Below, piece after piece: positions 24,003-64,000 of a stretch of DNA of 64,000 bases (its first letter is position 1; the number at the start of each line of letters is the position of its first letter). This DNA comes from Dermacentor variabilis (lineage: Eukaryota; Arthropoda; Arachnida; Ixodida; Ixodidae). The DNA is taken from positions 30,565,589-30,629,588 of the forward strand of contig NW_027460291.1 in the NCBI RefSeq assembly GCF_050947875.1, in the 5' to 3' direction. The notes under the pieces were generated by a model, which did no database searches, was not told where the DNA came from, and saw only the letters and a program-made list of their open reading frames with translations. A program made the translations under genes and the position numbers.

Positions 24003-24837
24003 GAGCGATGACAATAAGAAGGTAGAGATCTCCCATTTCGCTGGCCACATTGCTCTAGTTCGAGAGTGCCGCACTTTCGTTTTCGATTTCACGGTGCAGT
24101 GCCCGTCGTCAGCACCACGCTCTCTGCGCAGGCAATACAGGAACCGTATGCACTGTTCCATTTGTAAAGGAGAAGAGAGCTCGACCATCGCTCCTGGCGC
24201 TTGCCTGCTGAAGAGGACTGAGCCATCAGCGTCGCAGCTCGCGTTTCCCTTTGGCTGGGACTGCTGGGCTGCTCTGCGCTCGACCGAACGTGGCTCTGCG
24301 TACGGCTTCACGCCGACTGTCAATAACTCCGTAGCAGATTTAATTTTCCATTGTGTTTATGACGCGATGTGCCGAAAGGAAGATCGCCGCGATAACGGCA
24401 GTACGGTGGTGTGCGAGTCATGTCCGAGCTGATGACGAAAAGGTTATCTTGTGCTGGCTACTTTGGAAGTGCTTGCAGTGTGTGTCTGGTGCGTGCATCA
24501 AGCAAGCTCCTGGTAGCAGTCTACGCGGCGTTTGCAGCCCCACCTGTCGGCTAATAATGAAAAAAATTATTACTTCAAGCATTGCGGAACCACCCTGCGC
24601 CGCATGCTTATACTTAAAAACTTGCAAGCTAATATTTGATTTATATTTCACATTTAATGGGGAAGCAGAAACATTCTGGAGTTCTTCTACTAGCGCGCAA
24701 TATGATCACGCGTACATCAGAGGCGGCACCCTCTCGTCAATTGGCCGCGTCCTTGCTATGCACCTCCGGCTTTAACCGTTCGCTAAATTTAACCGTTCGC
24801 TAAAGAAAAAGGAAAAGGAAGGAAAAAAGAAAAAGAA
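24003..24837. other. No recognised gene
   Basis: Frames at 24094-24432 and 24353-24775 show no domain. A purine-rich AAAGGAAAAGG tract precedes the next SINE. Confidence 0.4.
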
Positions 24838-25070
24838 ATATGGGGTTTTACGTGCAAAAAAGAAGATTAGATTATGAGGCAAGCCGTAATGAGGGGCTCC
24901 GGATTGGTTATAACCAACTGAGGTTCTTTAACGTGCAATTAATGCACGGTAGACGGACATCTTTTAATTTCATCCCCATCGAAGTAACGCCGCCTCGGCA
25001 GGCATTCGATCGCGTGTCCTGGGGCTCAGTAGCCTAACGCCATAGGCATTACTTCACCACGCTGGGTGAA
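24838..25070 (-). repeat. Ruka-type SINE, diverged
   Basis: Runs from TATGGGGTTTTACGTGC to CCACGCTGGG with the expected internal order (GAGGTTCTTTAACGTGCA, CATTCGATCGCGTG). It has many substitutions. It ends about 98 bp before the first sulfatase exon in the window. Confidence 0.75.
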
Positions 25071-25167
25071 CCGTTCGCTTTCCTAACCGTTTTAAGATTC
25101 CGGCCCTGGTTTCTTGTTCTAATATCGATGTTTTTGGGTGCACCGACTGTCTTGTACCCACATGCAG

Positions 25168-56525
<31,358 letters not shown>

Positions 56526-56674
56526 GTAATGAAGTTGGGGGGCATTTCTCCTAGAAACTGAAAATTACCGAGAGCAAAAAAAGAGAGAAAAAATTCCTGG
56601 ACGAATGCGATACTCTCTAATGTGAAATTGGAGCACAGCTTTACACGTGTTCTCATTTAGCAATATACTGAGGC

Positions 56675-57140
56675 AAAGAATTTTAGTGAGACATGTAGCA
56701 GAGTCGTCAATCGTTGAAAATTAAATCTGCGGGTCATGCGCGTACGCTTTTCTAGGTGACTCGTCGAAGGTTTTGGTGTAATCGCTGGAGCCACGTGGCT
56801 TCCATGAAGTACTACACAATTCGAGTCGCGTATACAATCTGAATACAAAACCGTAAACCATGACAATAGAAACAATCGCAAACGAGACCAGACCAAGTAA
56901 ATCAAACAATCGCGAGCGAGAGCTGACGCGAGCAGACGATAGTACGAAACGAGCGGTTCGGCTAAGAGCACATACGAGTACGCATTTAGCGGTCGGGCGG
57001 GTCCGCATGACGCTTGTTTGCTGCGTGCACGTCACTGAAGGGGCCGCTCTCATTGGTCTCCGCCGTTCGGTGTGTTCGTTCGCTCGGTTACCGACGCGGT
57101 CCCCTACGCTCGCCACAGGTACGGGCACCTAAGAGCTGCG
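56675..57140 (+). repeat. Interspersed repeat, copy B (pairs with 22010-22330)
   Basis: Same order of shared blocks as copy A (GAGACATGTAGCAGAGTC at 56688, GAGCTGACGCGAGCAG near 56919, TCTCCGCCGTTCG near 57057, CTCGCCACAGGTACGGGC near 57110), with an extra segment of roughly 150 bp between the first two. Class unknown. Confidence 0.65.
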
Positions 57141-58089
57141 CTCTAGAAAAACAGGTTATCACTAGTGCGAAAGCGAGCGAGCCTAATATCTATACTCAGT
57201 CAACACATCGGGTGCGACGCTGTGGAGGCTAGACATGCATCTTGTAGTGCATCTGTAGCACTACAACATATTGTCGTAATTTTTTGCCAGCAAATATTGG
57301 AAACTCTTATATAAATACACTCAGTAGCTGGCGAAAAAATTTTGATCCTTAAAAAATAACGGCGTTATACGACTGCTTGTACGTTATTTTGGATTAATTT
57401 GCTTTGCGTTATTTTCCTTATCGGGTTTTTAAATTGCAGCACGTCGCGGCAGCCTCGCGCACATGCTCGCACTGCTAGCGCGCACTGAAGGACAGACTGG
57501 CTATAGCTTCACCTCTTTCACTGTTTTACTTGTAATGCCACTAACCCGGTATGACGCTCAAAAGACGCCGTCGAAAATTCACGTGAGGAAAATTTCCAAG
57601 TGCCTTGAAAAAAAAAACAAATAAAATGTCCAGGGAAGTCACGAATCCACGTACTTTTCATTCATAAATGTATCACTAAACCACTTGACCAGCAAACTCG
57701 CGGACATGGCCGAATTTCTTGCACCGTTTCAACGCGTTGTACGCTACGTATAAAACGGAGTATAGTCTTGCCCCGCTTGCCCTTTCCAGGTGACCGCTCG
57801 CAAAGGTAAGCCAATACCGACTCATCAGGTATGTTGCTAGTTAACTTGAAGCAACGTAGCTTGTTTTGTGTTTACCGCTTCTTTTCACTTCGCACTCTTA
57901 AACTGTGCCCTAATTATCGCTTTAAGCTGCGCTCATTTAAACCTATCCATTACATGTTCTCAACTCAGTCGACGGCTCGCATTCCAGCGACAGTGGTGGG
58001 GTTTCAATGGCCATATGTCTAACATACCTTGCTGCTGTGATTCTGGTACACCAGCAACTCTAGTGGTCATAAACATTTTGGACGCCTCT
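57141..58089 (+). other. No recognised gene; possible tRNA-like SINE head near 57645-57720
   Basis: On the minus strand, GTCAAGTGGTTTAGTGA and GTGGATTCGTGACTT resemble A and B boxes at tRNA-like spacing. No full cloverleaf. Nothing else supported. Confidence 0.35.
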
Positions 58090-58623
58090 ACTATAGGGTA
58101 TATAGGGTACAGGGTATAGTCTACTATAGTGTATAACACCTGTGTCTTACGAGTACTCACGTACGGGGCAAAAACCTGGAGGCTTACGAAAAGGGTTCTA
58201 TTTAAATTGAGGACGACGCAGCGAGCTATGGAAAGAATAATGACAGGTGTATCGTTAAGGGATAAGAAAAGAGCAGATTGGGTGAGGGAACAAACGCGAG
58301 TTAATGACATCTTAGTTGAAATCAAGAAAAAGAAATGGGGGGGGGGGAGGCATGGGCAGGACATGTAATGAGGAGGGACGATAACCGATGTTCATTAAGG
58401 GTTACGGGCTGGATTCCAAGGCAAGGGAAGCGTAGCAGGGGGCGGCAGAAAGTTAGGTGGGTGGATGAGATTAATAAGTTTGCAGGGACAACATGGCCAC
58501 AATTAGTACATGACCGGGGTAGTTGGAGAAGTATGGGAGAGGCCTTCGCGCTGCAGTGGGCGTAACCAGGCTGCTGCTGCTGCTGCTGCTGTTGATGATG
58601 ATGATGATGATGACTATAGGGTA
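58090..58623 (+). mobile_element. 5'-truncated RTE LINE copy with target-site duplication
   Basis: 58101-58612 carries the last part of the RTE family seen at 51560-54590 (frames 58129-58368 and 58335-58565, with LRTTQRAMERIMTGV and WRSMGEAFALQWA) and ends in the same mixed GCT/GAT tail. It is flanked by an 11-bp direct repeat ACTATAGGGTA at 58090-58100 and 58613-58623. About 30 bp of filler (CAGGGTATAGTCTACTATAG) next to the left duplication resembles scrambled target sequence. Confidence 0.9.
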
Positions 58624-58789
58624 GATTTTGGCACGCAAAGGAGCACGCAGAAAGTGACGTGAACTACCAGCGAAATTTTGTAGTGGGGTAACTCGATCTG
58701 GGGTTGAGAATGAGAAGTCTTGGTAGGATGCCCCAGAAACAACATTGATACGTCCCTCGTGTGCAGCACACACCCATGTTATATGCAGC

Positions 58790-58801
58790 AGACTTGTTCT
58801 T
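58790..58801 (+). repeat. Left target-site duplication of the Penelope palindrome
   Basis: AGACTTGTTCTT, repeated exactly at 63414-63425. Its last two bases (TT) also belong to the terminal sequence of the left arm. Confidence 0.8.
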
Positions 58802-59018
58802 CATGGTTATACTGCGCTCAGTTTTACAAACACGATACTAAGGAAGGACAGGACGTGGACGGACGAAGCGCAAACTACCAACTGTTTGATACTGTTAAAG
58901 AACGCGCTTATATACAAGGAGATATGTTGCGGGGGGGGGGGGGGGGTTGGGGGCTACATATAAAAAGATATGACAAGGTGACGACATGTGATTATAGTTT
59001 GGGTCAGGCATACATCCT

Positions 59019-61073
59019 TCACATGCACCCGTTCGCCCTGGCGAACTCAACCTCAGCTTTGATAAGCGCGATGGACGGAGTGCTTACGCACGTCTCTTTT
59101 TCTTTAGCTATCGCAAGCGCCTCCCATATTTCTCGCTCCATTTTTGTTTTTGATGTTCCGATGACTGTGGTGCTTTCTATTAGCGGGGAGCATTTGCACT
59201 GTTTGCAATGTGCGGCCAAGTTGCTAGGTGCTGTCAGAAGCTGGCACGTGTATTTGTGCTCCCGTAACCTATCGTTTAGACAACGTCCAGTTTGCCCAAT
59301 GTATACTTTCCCGCAGTCTAGTGGGATTTGGTAAACAACTGAAGTAGCGCATTCCACGTACTTTTTTGAGTGCTTAGTCTGACAGACCGTACCACTAGGG
59401 TTGGCCTCTTTGGATCCTGCGTTCACCTTCTTGCACATGCCTTTTAGTTTTTGCGGGGCGGAGAACAGAACTTGAACGTCATGGCGTTGGGCTGTCTTTT
59501 TTATCCGATGTGACAAGCCATGGATGTAAGGCAACACCACGCGTTTTTTCAATTTTTTCTGTGTTTTCTGCCTTTTCCTGTTGGCTCTGATTTCGGGCAA
59601 CAAGTTTTCACAGATTTGCACCACCATGCTGTTCGGGTACCCACTGTTTCTCAAGCGGCTTACTTGCAGATCGATGCTCTCCCTCACAGCATGGTGGCAT
59701 GATTTTTCAATTGCTTGACTGATGCAAGCCTTGGCGATGCCTCTTTTAATGATTTTAGAATGGCAAGAGTCGTACCTCAGGATTTCTTTTTCTCCTCTAG
59801 TTTTGTAGCACCAGCACATGTGGGAGCCTCTGATCCTAATGTTTATATCAAGGTACTGCAATCGACCTTCGGTAGGAGTCTCGTACGTGAACTCTAAACC
59901 TTCATGTGCTTTTTTGAACATGCTGATGACAGTTTCTACGCTACATGGATCGGTTTGGTTTTCTTTCATGCACACCAAATAATCGTCAACATATCTGAAA
60001 CAGGTAGTTATGTTCGTGTCTCCAAACAAGGCGGCAAGTTTCCTGTCTCCCACACTCAAATATAAGTCGGAAAGCACGGGAGCTATACAAGAACCAATAG
60101 CGATTCCATCCTTCTGCTCATACACGCTGTCACCATATTCGATAAACGCACCATGTAGATACAGTTTTAACAAGTTCACAAAACTAGAAATACTGCACTT
60201 GCACACGTCCTGAAATTTGGTGTAGCCCAACGTGTCGATGGCTTCTTCTACTGCTAATACCACCGCTTGCCTCGGGACACTGTAGAACAGGTCCTTCACG
60301 TCGATTGAAAAACAAGATGTCGGCGGGCTACTCTTTAGTGTTGCAATAACTTCGTCAGAGTTGCGGATCAAGAACGGGTCATCGAAAGGTAAAGAGTTCA
60401 AGCAGGCCTGAAGGTAGTCCGCGATGCATCTTTGCCATGTTCCGCGATCTTCAATAATCGTCCTAAAAGGAATTCCCTCTTTGTGGGTTTTTACCGTGAA
60501 AAATGGCTTCAGAGTGAGTTCTTTGCTCTCTTTCACGCGCTTTGCCAACCTTGTCAAGCCCATGCTTTCACATGTTCTGCCTGCTTCATTTTTCAGTTTT
60601 GCAATTGCTTTGTACGTAATGTTGCTTATTGCGAAATTCTTACGGATCGCTTCTTGAGCGGATTTTTCGTATTCAGGAGCGTTCATCACGACAAACACGC
60701 CTGTTTTGTCCGAAAGGAGCAGTTTTAGATTTTCTTTCTTGAGGTACCTAGTCACTCTGCTTGTTCCTGCAGGTTTGGGTTTTTTTACTAGGTTCTTGTT
60801 TGACACTCCCGTCAAAACTTCTTGGATGCAAGTTACTTTTTCTGGCTCAGGGGTTCTTTCCGCGACTGAGCGTACCATGGCTAGGAACTGTACTGCCGTT
60901 ACTGGAGGTTCAATTGCGTATTTTGGTCCCTTATTTAGGGTCTGTTGCACATAATCTGGGATCTTTCTACCGGATAGGTTGACAGCACCGCTTCCTTGAG
61001 GCTTACGCTTTTCTCTTCTAGGGAGGCTCTTGAATGAGCCTTTCCACAAGCTTTCGGCATGCAACTCTGCCAA
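59019..61073 (-). CDS. Penelope-like RT with GIY-YIG endonuclease, left arm
   Basis: Intact 684-codon frame. PLE RTs are related to telomerase RT and the C-terminal GIY-YIG nuclease nicks the target. Positions: SDKTGVFVVM at 121-130 (N-terminal DKG-like motif), PFFTVKTHKEG 190-200, FSIDVKDLFYSVP 255-267 (motif A Asp), QKDGIAIGSCIAPVLSDLY 320-338 (motif B), RYVDDYLV 360-367 (catalytic Asp pair), basic linker 498-511, VVYQIPLDCGKVYIGQTGR 579-597 (GIY-YIG), DRLREH 601-606, and EREIWEA 646-652 with the probable catalytic Glu. The listed start is TTG; the frame is open to the palindrome centre and no ATG occurs before residue 66, so the native N-terminus was cut off. Residue 194 is Val. Confidence 0.92.
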   Translation of the reverse strand: MAELHAESLWKGSFKSLPRREKRKPQGSGAVNLSGRKIPDYVQQTLNKGPKYAIEPPVTAVQFLAMVRSVAERTPEPEKVTCIQEVLTGVSNKNLVKKPKPAGTSRVTRYLKKENLKLLLSDKTGVFVVMNAPEYEKSAQEAIRKNFAISNITYKAIAKLKNEAGRTCESMGLTRLAKRVKESKELTLKPFFTVKTHKEGIPFRTIIEDRGTWQRCIADYLQACLNSLPFDDPFLIRNSDEVIATLKSSPPTSCFSIDVKDLFYSVPRQAVVLAVEEAIDTLGYTKFQDVCKCSISSFVNLLKLYLHGAFIEYGDSVYEQKDGIAIGSCIAPVLSDLYLSVGDRKLAALFGDTNITTCFRYVDDYLVCMKENQTDPCSVETVISMFKKAHEGLEFTYETPTEGRLQYLDINIRIRGSHMCWCYKTRGEKEILRYDSCHSKIIKRGIAKACISQAIEKSCHHAVRESIDLQVSRLRNSGYPNSMVVQICENLLPEIRANRKRQKTQKKLKKRVVLPYIHGLSHRIKKTAQRHDVQVLFSAPQKLKGMCKKVNAGSKEANPSGTVCQTKHSKKYVECATSVVYQIPLDCGKVYIGQTGRCLNDRLREHKYTCQLLTAPSNLAAHCKQCKCSPLIESTTVIGTSKTKMEREIWEALAIAKEKETCVSTPSIALIKAEVEFARANGCM

Positions 61074-61107
61074 GTTGTAGAAATACCTGATCAGGTATTT
61101 CTACAAC

Positions 61108-63162
61108 TTGGCAGAGTTGCATGCCGAAAGCTTGTGGAAAGGCTCATTCAAGAGCCTCCCTAGAAGAGAAAAGCGTAAGCCTCAAGGAAGCGGTGCTGTC
61201 AACCTATCCGGTAGAAAGATCCCAGATTATGTGCAACAGACCCTAAATAAGGGACCAAAATACGCAATTGAACCTCCAGTAACGGCAGTACAGTTCCTAG
61301 CCATGGTACGCTCAGTCGCGGAAAGAACCCCTGAGCCAGAAAAAGTAACTTGCATCCAAGAAGTTTTGACGGGAGTGTCAAACAAGAACCTAGTAAAAAA
61401 ACCCAAACCTGCAGGAACAAGCAGAGTGACTAGGTACCTCAAGAAAGAAAATCTAAAACTGCTCCTTTCGGACAAAACAGGCGTGTTTGTCGTGATGAAC
61501 GCTCCTGAATACGAAAAATCCGCTCAAGAAGCGATCCGTAAGAATTTCGCAATAAGCAACATTACGTACAAAGCAATTGCAAAACTGAAAAATGAAGCAG
61601 GCAGAACATGTGAAAGCATGGGCTTGACAAGGTTGGCAAAGCGCGTGAAAGAGAGCAAAGAACTCACTCTGAAGCCATTTTTCACGGAAAAAACCCACAA
61701 AGAGGGAATTCCTTTTAGGACGATTATTGAAGATCGCGGAACATGGCAAAGATGCATCGCGGACTACCTTCAGGCCTGCTTGAACTCTTTACCTTTCGAT
61801 GACCCGTTCTTGATCCGCAACTCTGACGAAGTTATTGCAACACTAAAGAGTAGCCCGCCGACATCTTGTTTTTCAATCGACGTGAAGGACCTGTTCTACA
61901 GTGTCCCGAGGCAAGCGGTGGTATTAGCAGTAGAAGAAGCCATCGACACGTTGGGCTACACCAAATTTCAGGACGTGTGCAAGTGCAGTATTTCTAGTTT
62001 TGTGAACTTGTTAAAACTGTATCTACATGGTGCGTTTATCGAATATGGTGACAGCGTGTATGAGCAGAAGGATGGAATCGCTATTGGTTCTTGTATAGCT
62101 CCCGTGCTTTCCGACTTATATTTGAGTGTGGGAGACAGGAAACTTGCCGCCTTGTTTGGAGACACGAACATAACTACCTGTTTCAGATATGTTGACGATT
62201 ATTTGGTGTGCATGAAAGAAAACCAAACCGATCCATGTAGCGTAGAAACTGTCATCAGCATGTTCAAAAAAGCACATGAAGGTTTAGAGTTCACGTACGA
62301 GACTCCTACCGAAGGTCGATTGCAGTACCTTGATATAAACATTAGGATCAGAGGCTCCCACATGTGCTGGTGCTACAAAACTAGAGGAGAAAAAGAAATC
62401 CTGAGGTACGACTCTTGCCATTCTAAAATCATTAAAAGAGGCATCGCCAAGGCTTGCATCAGTCAAGCAATTGAAAAATCATGCCACCATGCTGTGAGGG
62501 AGAGCATCGATCTGCAAGTAAGCCGCTTGAGAAACAGTGGGTACCCGAACAGCATGGTGGTGCAAATCTGTGAAAACTTGTTGCCCGAAATCAGAGCCAA
62601 CAGGAAAAGGCAGAAAACACAGAAAAAATTGAAAAAACGCGTGGTGTTGCCTTACATCCATGGCTTGTCACATCGGATAAAAAAGACAGCCCAACGCCAT
62701 GACGTTCAAGTTCTGTTCTCCGCCCCGCAAAAACTAAAAGGCATGTGCAAGAAGGTGAACGCAGGATCCAAAGAGGCCAACCCTAGTGGTACGGTCTGTC
62801 AGACTAAGCACTCAAAAAAGTACGTGGAATGCGCTACTTCAGTTGTTTACCAAATCCCACTAGACTGCGGGAAAGTATACATTGGGCAAACTGGACGTTG
62901 TCTAAACGATAGGTTACGGGAGCACAAATACACGTGCCAGCTTCTGACAGCACCTAGCAACTTGGCCGCACATTGCAAACAGTGCAAATGCTCCCCGCTA
63001 ATAGAAAGCACCACAGTCATCGGAACATCAAAAACAAAAATGGAGCGAGAAATATGGGAGGCGCTTGCGATAGCTAAAGAAAAAGAGACGTGCGTAAGCA
63101 CTCCGTCCATCGCGCTTATCAAAGCTGAGGTTGAGTTCGCCAGGGCGAACGGGTGCATGTGA
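61108..63162 (+). CDS. Penelope-like RT with GIY-YIG endonuclease, right arm
   Basis: Mirror image of the left-arm frame with the same 684 residues except Glu at 194 (FFTEKTHKEG). All RT and nuclease motifs listed for the left copy are intact. The frame opens at 61081, inside the left arm, after a TAG at 61078 that is created by the palindrome itself. Translation from a genuine initiator is therefore unlikely. The frame is free of stops, showing a recent origin or recent homogenisation. If transcribed, the RNA would only cover a 5'-truncated element. Confidence 0.92.
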   Translation: MAELHAESLWKGSFKSLPRREKRKPQGSGAVNLSGRKIPDYVQQTLNKGPKYAIEPPVTAVQFLAMVRSVAERTPEPEKVTCIQEVLTGVSNKNLVKKPKPAGTSRVTRYLKKENLKLLLSDKTGVFVVMNAPEYEKSAQEAIRKNFAISNITYKAIAKLKNEAGRTCESMGLTRLAKRVKESKELTLKPFFTEKTHKEGIPFRTIIEDRGTWQRCIADYLQACLNSLPFDDPFLIRNSDEVIATLKSSPPTSCFSIDVKDLFYSVPRQAVVLAVEEAIDTLGYTKFQDVCKCSISSFVNLLKLYLHGAFIEYGDSVYEQKDGIAIGSCIAPVLSDLYLSVGDRKLAALFGDTNITTCFRYVDDYLVCMKENQTDPCSVETVISMFKKAHEGLEFTYETPTEGRLQYLDINIRIRGSHMCWCYKTRGEKEILRYDSCHSKIIKRGIAKACISQAIEKSCHHAVRESIDLQVSRLRNSGYPNSMVVQICENLLPEIRANRKRQKTQKKLKKRVVLPYIHGLSHRIKKTAQRHDVQVLFSAPQKLKGMCKKVNAGSKEANPSGTVCQTKHSKKYVECATSVVYQIPLDCGKVYIGQTGRCLNDRLREHKYTCQLLTAPSNLAAHCKQCKCSPLIESTTVIGTSKTKMEREIWEALAIAKEKETCVSTPSIALIKAEVEFARANGCM

Positions 63163-63380
63163 AGGATGTATGCCTGACCCAAACTATAATCACATGTCGT
63201 CACCTTGTCATATCTTTTTATATGTAGCCCCCAACCCCCCCCCCCCCCCGCAACATATCTCCTTGTATATAAGCGCGTTCTTTAACAGTATCAAACAGTT
63301 GGTAGTTTGCGCTTCGTCCGTCCACGTCCTGTCCTTCCTTAGTATCGTGTTTGTAAAACTGAGCGCAGTATAACCATGAA

Positions 63381-63413
63381 CGTTCACCAACTAGCCCCCT
63401 TCATTGCTTTACT
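63381..63413 (+). repeat. Extra 3' tail of the right Penelope arm
   Basis: 33 bases (CGTTCACCAACTAGCCC... to ...GCTTTACT) lie between the end of the symmetric arm and the right target duplication. They probably are the true 3' end of the element, which the left arm lacks. Confidence 0.6.
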
Positions 63414-63425
63414 AGACTTGTTCTT
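63414..63425 (+). repeat. Right target-site duplication of the Penelope palindrome
   Basis: AGACTTGTTCTT, identical to 58790-58801, directly after the 33-base tail. Confidence 0.8.
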
Positions 63426-63426
63426 G

Positions 63427-64000
63427 TCAACCGCCAGAGAGAGAGAGAGCAAATGATAAAGGAAAGGTAGAGAGGTTAACCAGGACTGAGCCCGGTTGGC
63501 TACCCTACACTGGGGAAAGGGAAAAGGGGACGGAAAGATTGAAAGAAGAGAAAGTCTACTATGGATATCGTTCGGTCACTCAGTCCAGATCACAGACGCT
63601 GATTCAATCCAGTAGCTTTCAAATATCGCAGCAGCGCTTTTGTGGCCTTTTGTAGCTGCGATATGCGGGGACAAGGTCCCAAGATCTTGTTGAAGGTGAA
63701 CGGTGTTCTATCGAGCTGATTGAGAGCTGTGCAGAGGTCATGTCTTTCGTTTTGAAAAGATGGGCAGTAGCACAGTAGATGTTCTATAGTTTCCTCGACA
63801 CCGCAGGCATTGCAGTCGGCGCCATCAGCTATTCCATTCGAAAACGTGTATGCACTGGTGAATGCGACGCCCAAGCGTATGCGGCACAGCATTGTTTCCT
63901 CATTTCGCCGAAGCCCTGGTAACAGCCGCAGTTGCATAGAGGGGTCGAGGGAATGCAATCGATCTTGGGTGAATTCAGGTGTGTGCCACTTCTCTAATGT
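63427..64000 (-). mobile_element. LINE 3' end, continuing beyond the window
   Basis: The minus-strand frame 63958-63590 encodes the C-terminus of a LINE ORF2: RIRLGVAFTSAYTF, then the zinc-finger-like cluster CNACGVEETIEHLLCYCPSF, ending LRYLKATGLNQRL. A 3' UTR follows to about 63430, closing in a purine-rich GAGAGAGAGAGCAAATGATAAAGG tract on +. The rest of the element lies to the right of the window. The coding end is intact, so it may be younger than the other LINE fragments. Confidence 0.85.

Larger units (their letters stand above)
58800..63380. mobile_element. Head-to-head Penelope-like element palindrome, 4.58 kb
   Basis: Left arm 58800-61090 (2291 bp) is the reverse complement of right arm 61091-63380 (2290 bp). 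The centre has no spacer: AAATACCTGA meets TCAGGTATTT. The differences I noticed are one base (60493 against 61688) and one G in a poly-G run (16 at 58931-58946, 15 C at 63235-63249). Each arm holds a 684-codon RT plus GIY-YIG frame running outward, then about 200 bp of 3' sequence. The right side has 33 further bases (63381-63413) before the target duplication; the left side lacks them. A TATATAAG box lies in the outer part of each arm, facing outward. Confidence 0.93.

Noticed and set aside
1..25167. N-terminal sulfatase exon with the Cys-x-Pro-Ser-Arg site
   Set aside because: I scanned the + strand for the motif and the metal-site Asp-Asp segment by eye and found no convincing candidate. 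It may lie upstream of the window.
58931..58946. Poly-G run as a possible quadruplex or regulatory site
   Set aside because: A homopolymer without the four-tract pattern. Its length difference between arms is more likely slippage or base-calling error.
59520..60982. Open frames on the strand opposite the Penelope coding region
   Set aside because: They mirror exactly in the other arm and show no motif. They are shadows of the strongly biased coding strand.
58850..63330. Hammerhead ribozyme motif in the Penelope terminal sequence
   Set aside because: Such ribozymes are known in Penelope elements, so I looked for CTGATGA and GAAAC core words in the outer 220 bp of both arms and did not find them.

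Overview
This window is animal genomic DNA, almost certainly from a hard tick (Ixodidae). The evidence is one intron-split cellular gene inside very repeat-rich DNA, several copies of the tRNA-headed SINE known in ixodid ticks as Ruka, and I/Jockey-type, RTE-type and Penelope-like retroelements. I see no prokaryotic feature, rRNA, CRISPR array or functional tRNA.

Cellular gene. Five exons of an arylsulfatase B-type sulfatase lie on the + strand at 25168-25280, 26516-26626, 29865-29990, 50918-51044 and 56229-56525. All have GT/AG borders and compatible phases. They join into 258 codons covering the middle of the enzyme. The N-terminal exon with the catalytic Cys-x-Pro-Ser-Arg site and the C-terminal exons were not found here. 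The gene therefore extends beyond the recognised exons on both sides, and its introns hold most of the window's repeats.

Layout. 1-13 kb: a quasi-palindromic minisatellite, two LINE 3' ends, a Ty3/gypsy gag remnant, a Jockey RT remnant, a broken P-element-type transposase, an RTE fragment and another Jockey fragment. 13-25 kb: a GATAAGGG-like array, a LINE remnant, Ruka SINEs, AT microsatellites and a SINE hairpin. 25-57 kb: the sulfatase exons. The 20.9-kb fourth intron contains a nested stack: an antisense I-type LINE (32.95-45.7 kb) split by a 5.1-kb Ty3/gypsy element with 147-bp LTRs, by a LINE 3' fragment, and by a 2.1-kb TTAA-flanked TIR element that itself contains a smaller inverted-repeat element. 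Further right are a mariner remnant, a foldback repeat and a nearly full-length dead RTE element. 57-64 kb: a 5'-truncated RTE copy with an 11-bp target-site duplication, then a 4.58-kb almost perfect palindrome made of two head-to-head Penelope-like elements, then a LINE 3' end.

The palindrome is the most unusual object. Both arms carry the same intact 684-codon RT plus GIY-YIG endonuclease frame. The arms meet with no spacer at 61090/61091, and I noticed one base substitution and one 1-base poly-G indel between them. The whole structure is bounded by a 12-bp direct repeat that looks like one target-site duplication, which suggests insertion as a unit. An assembly foldback must still be excluded with spanning reads.
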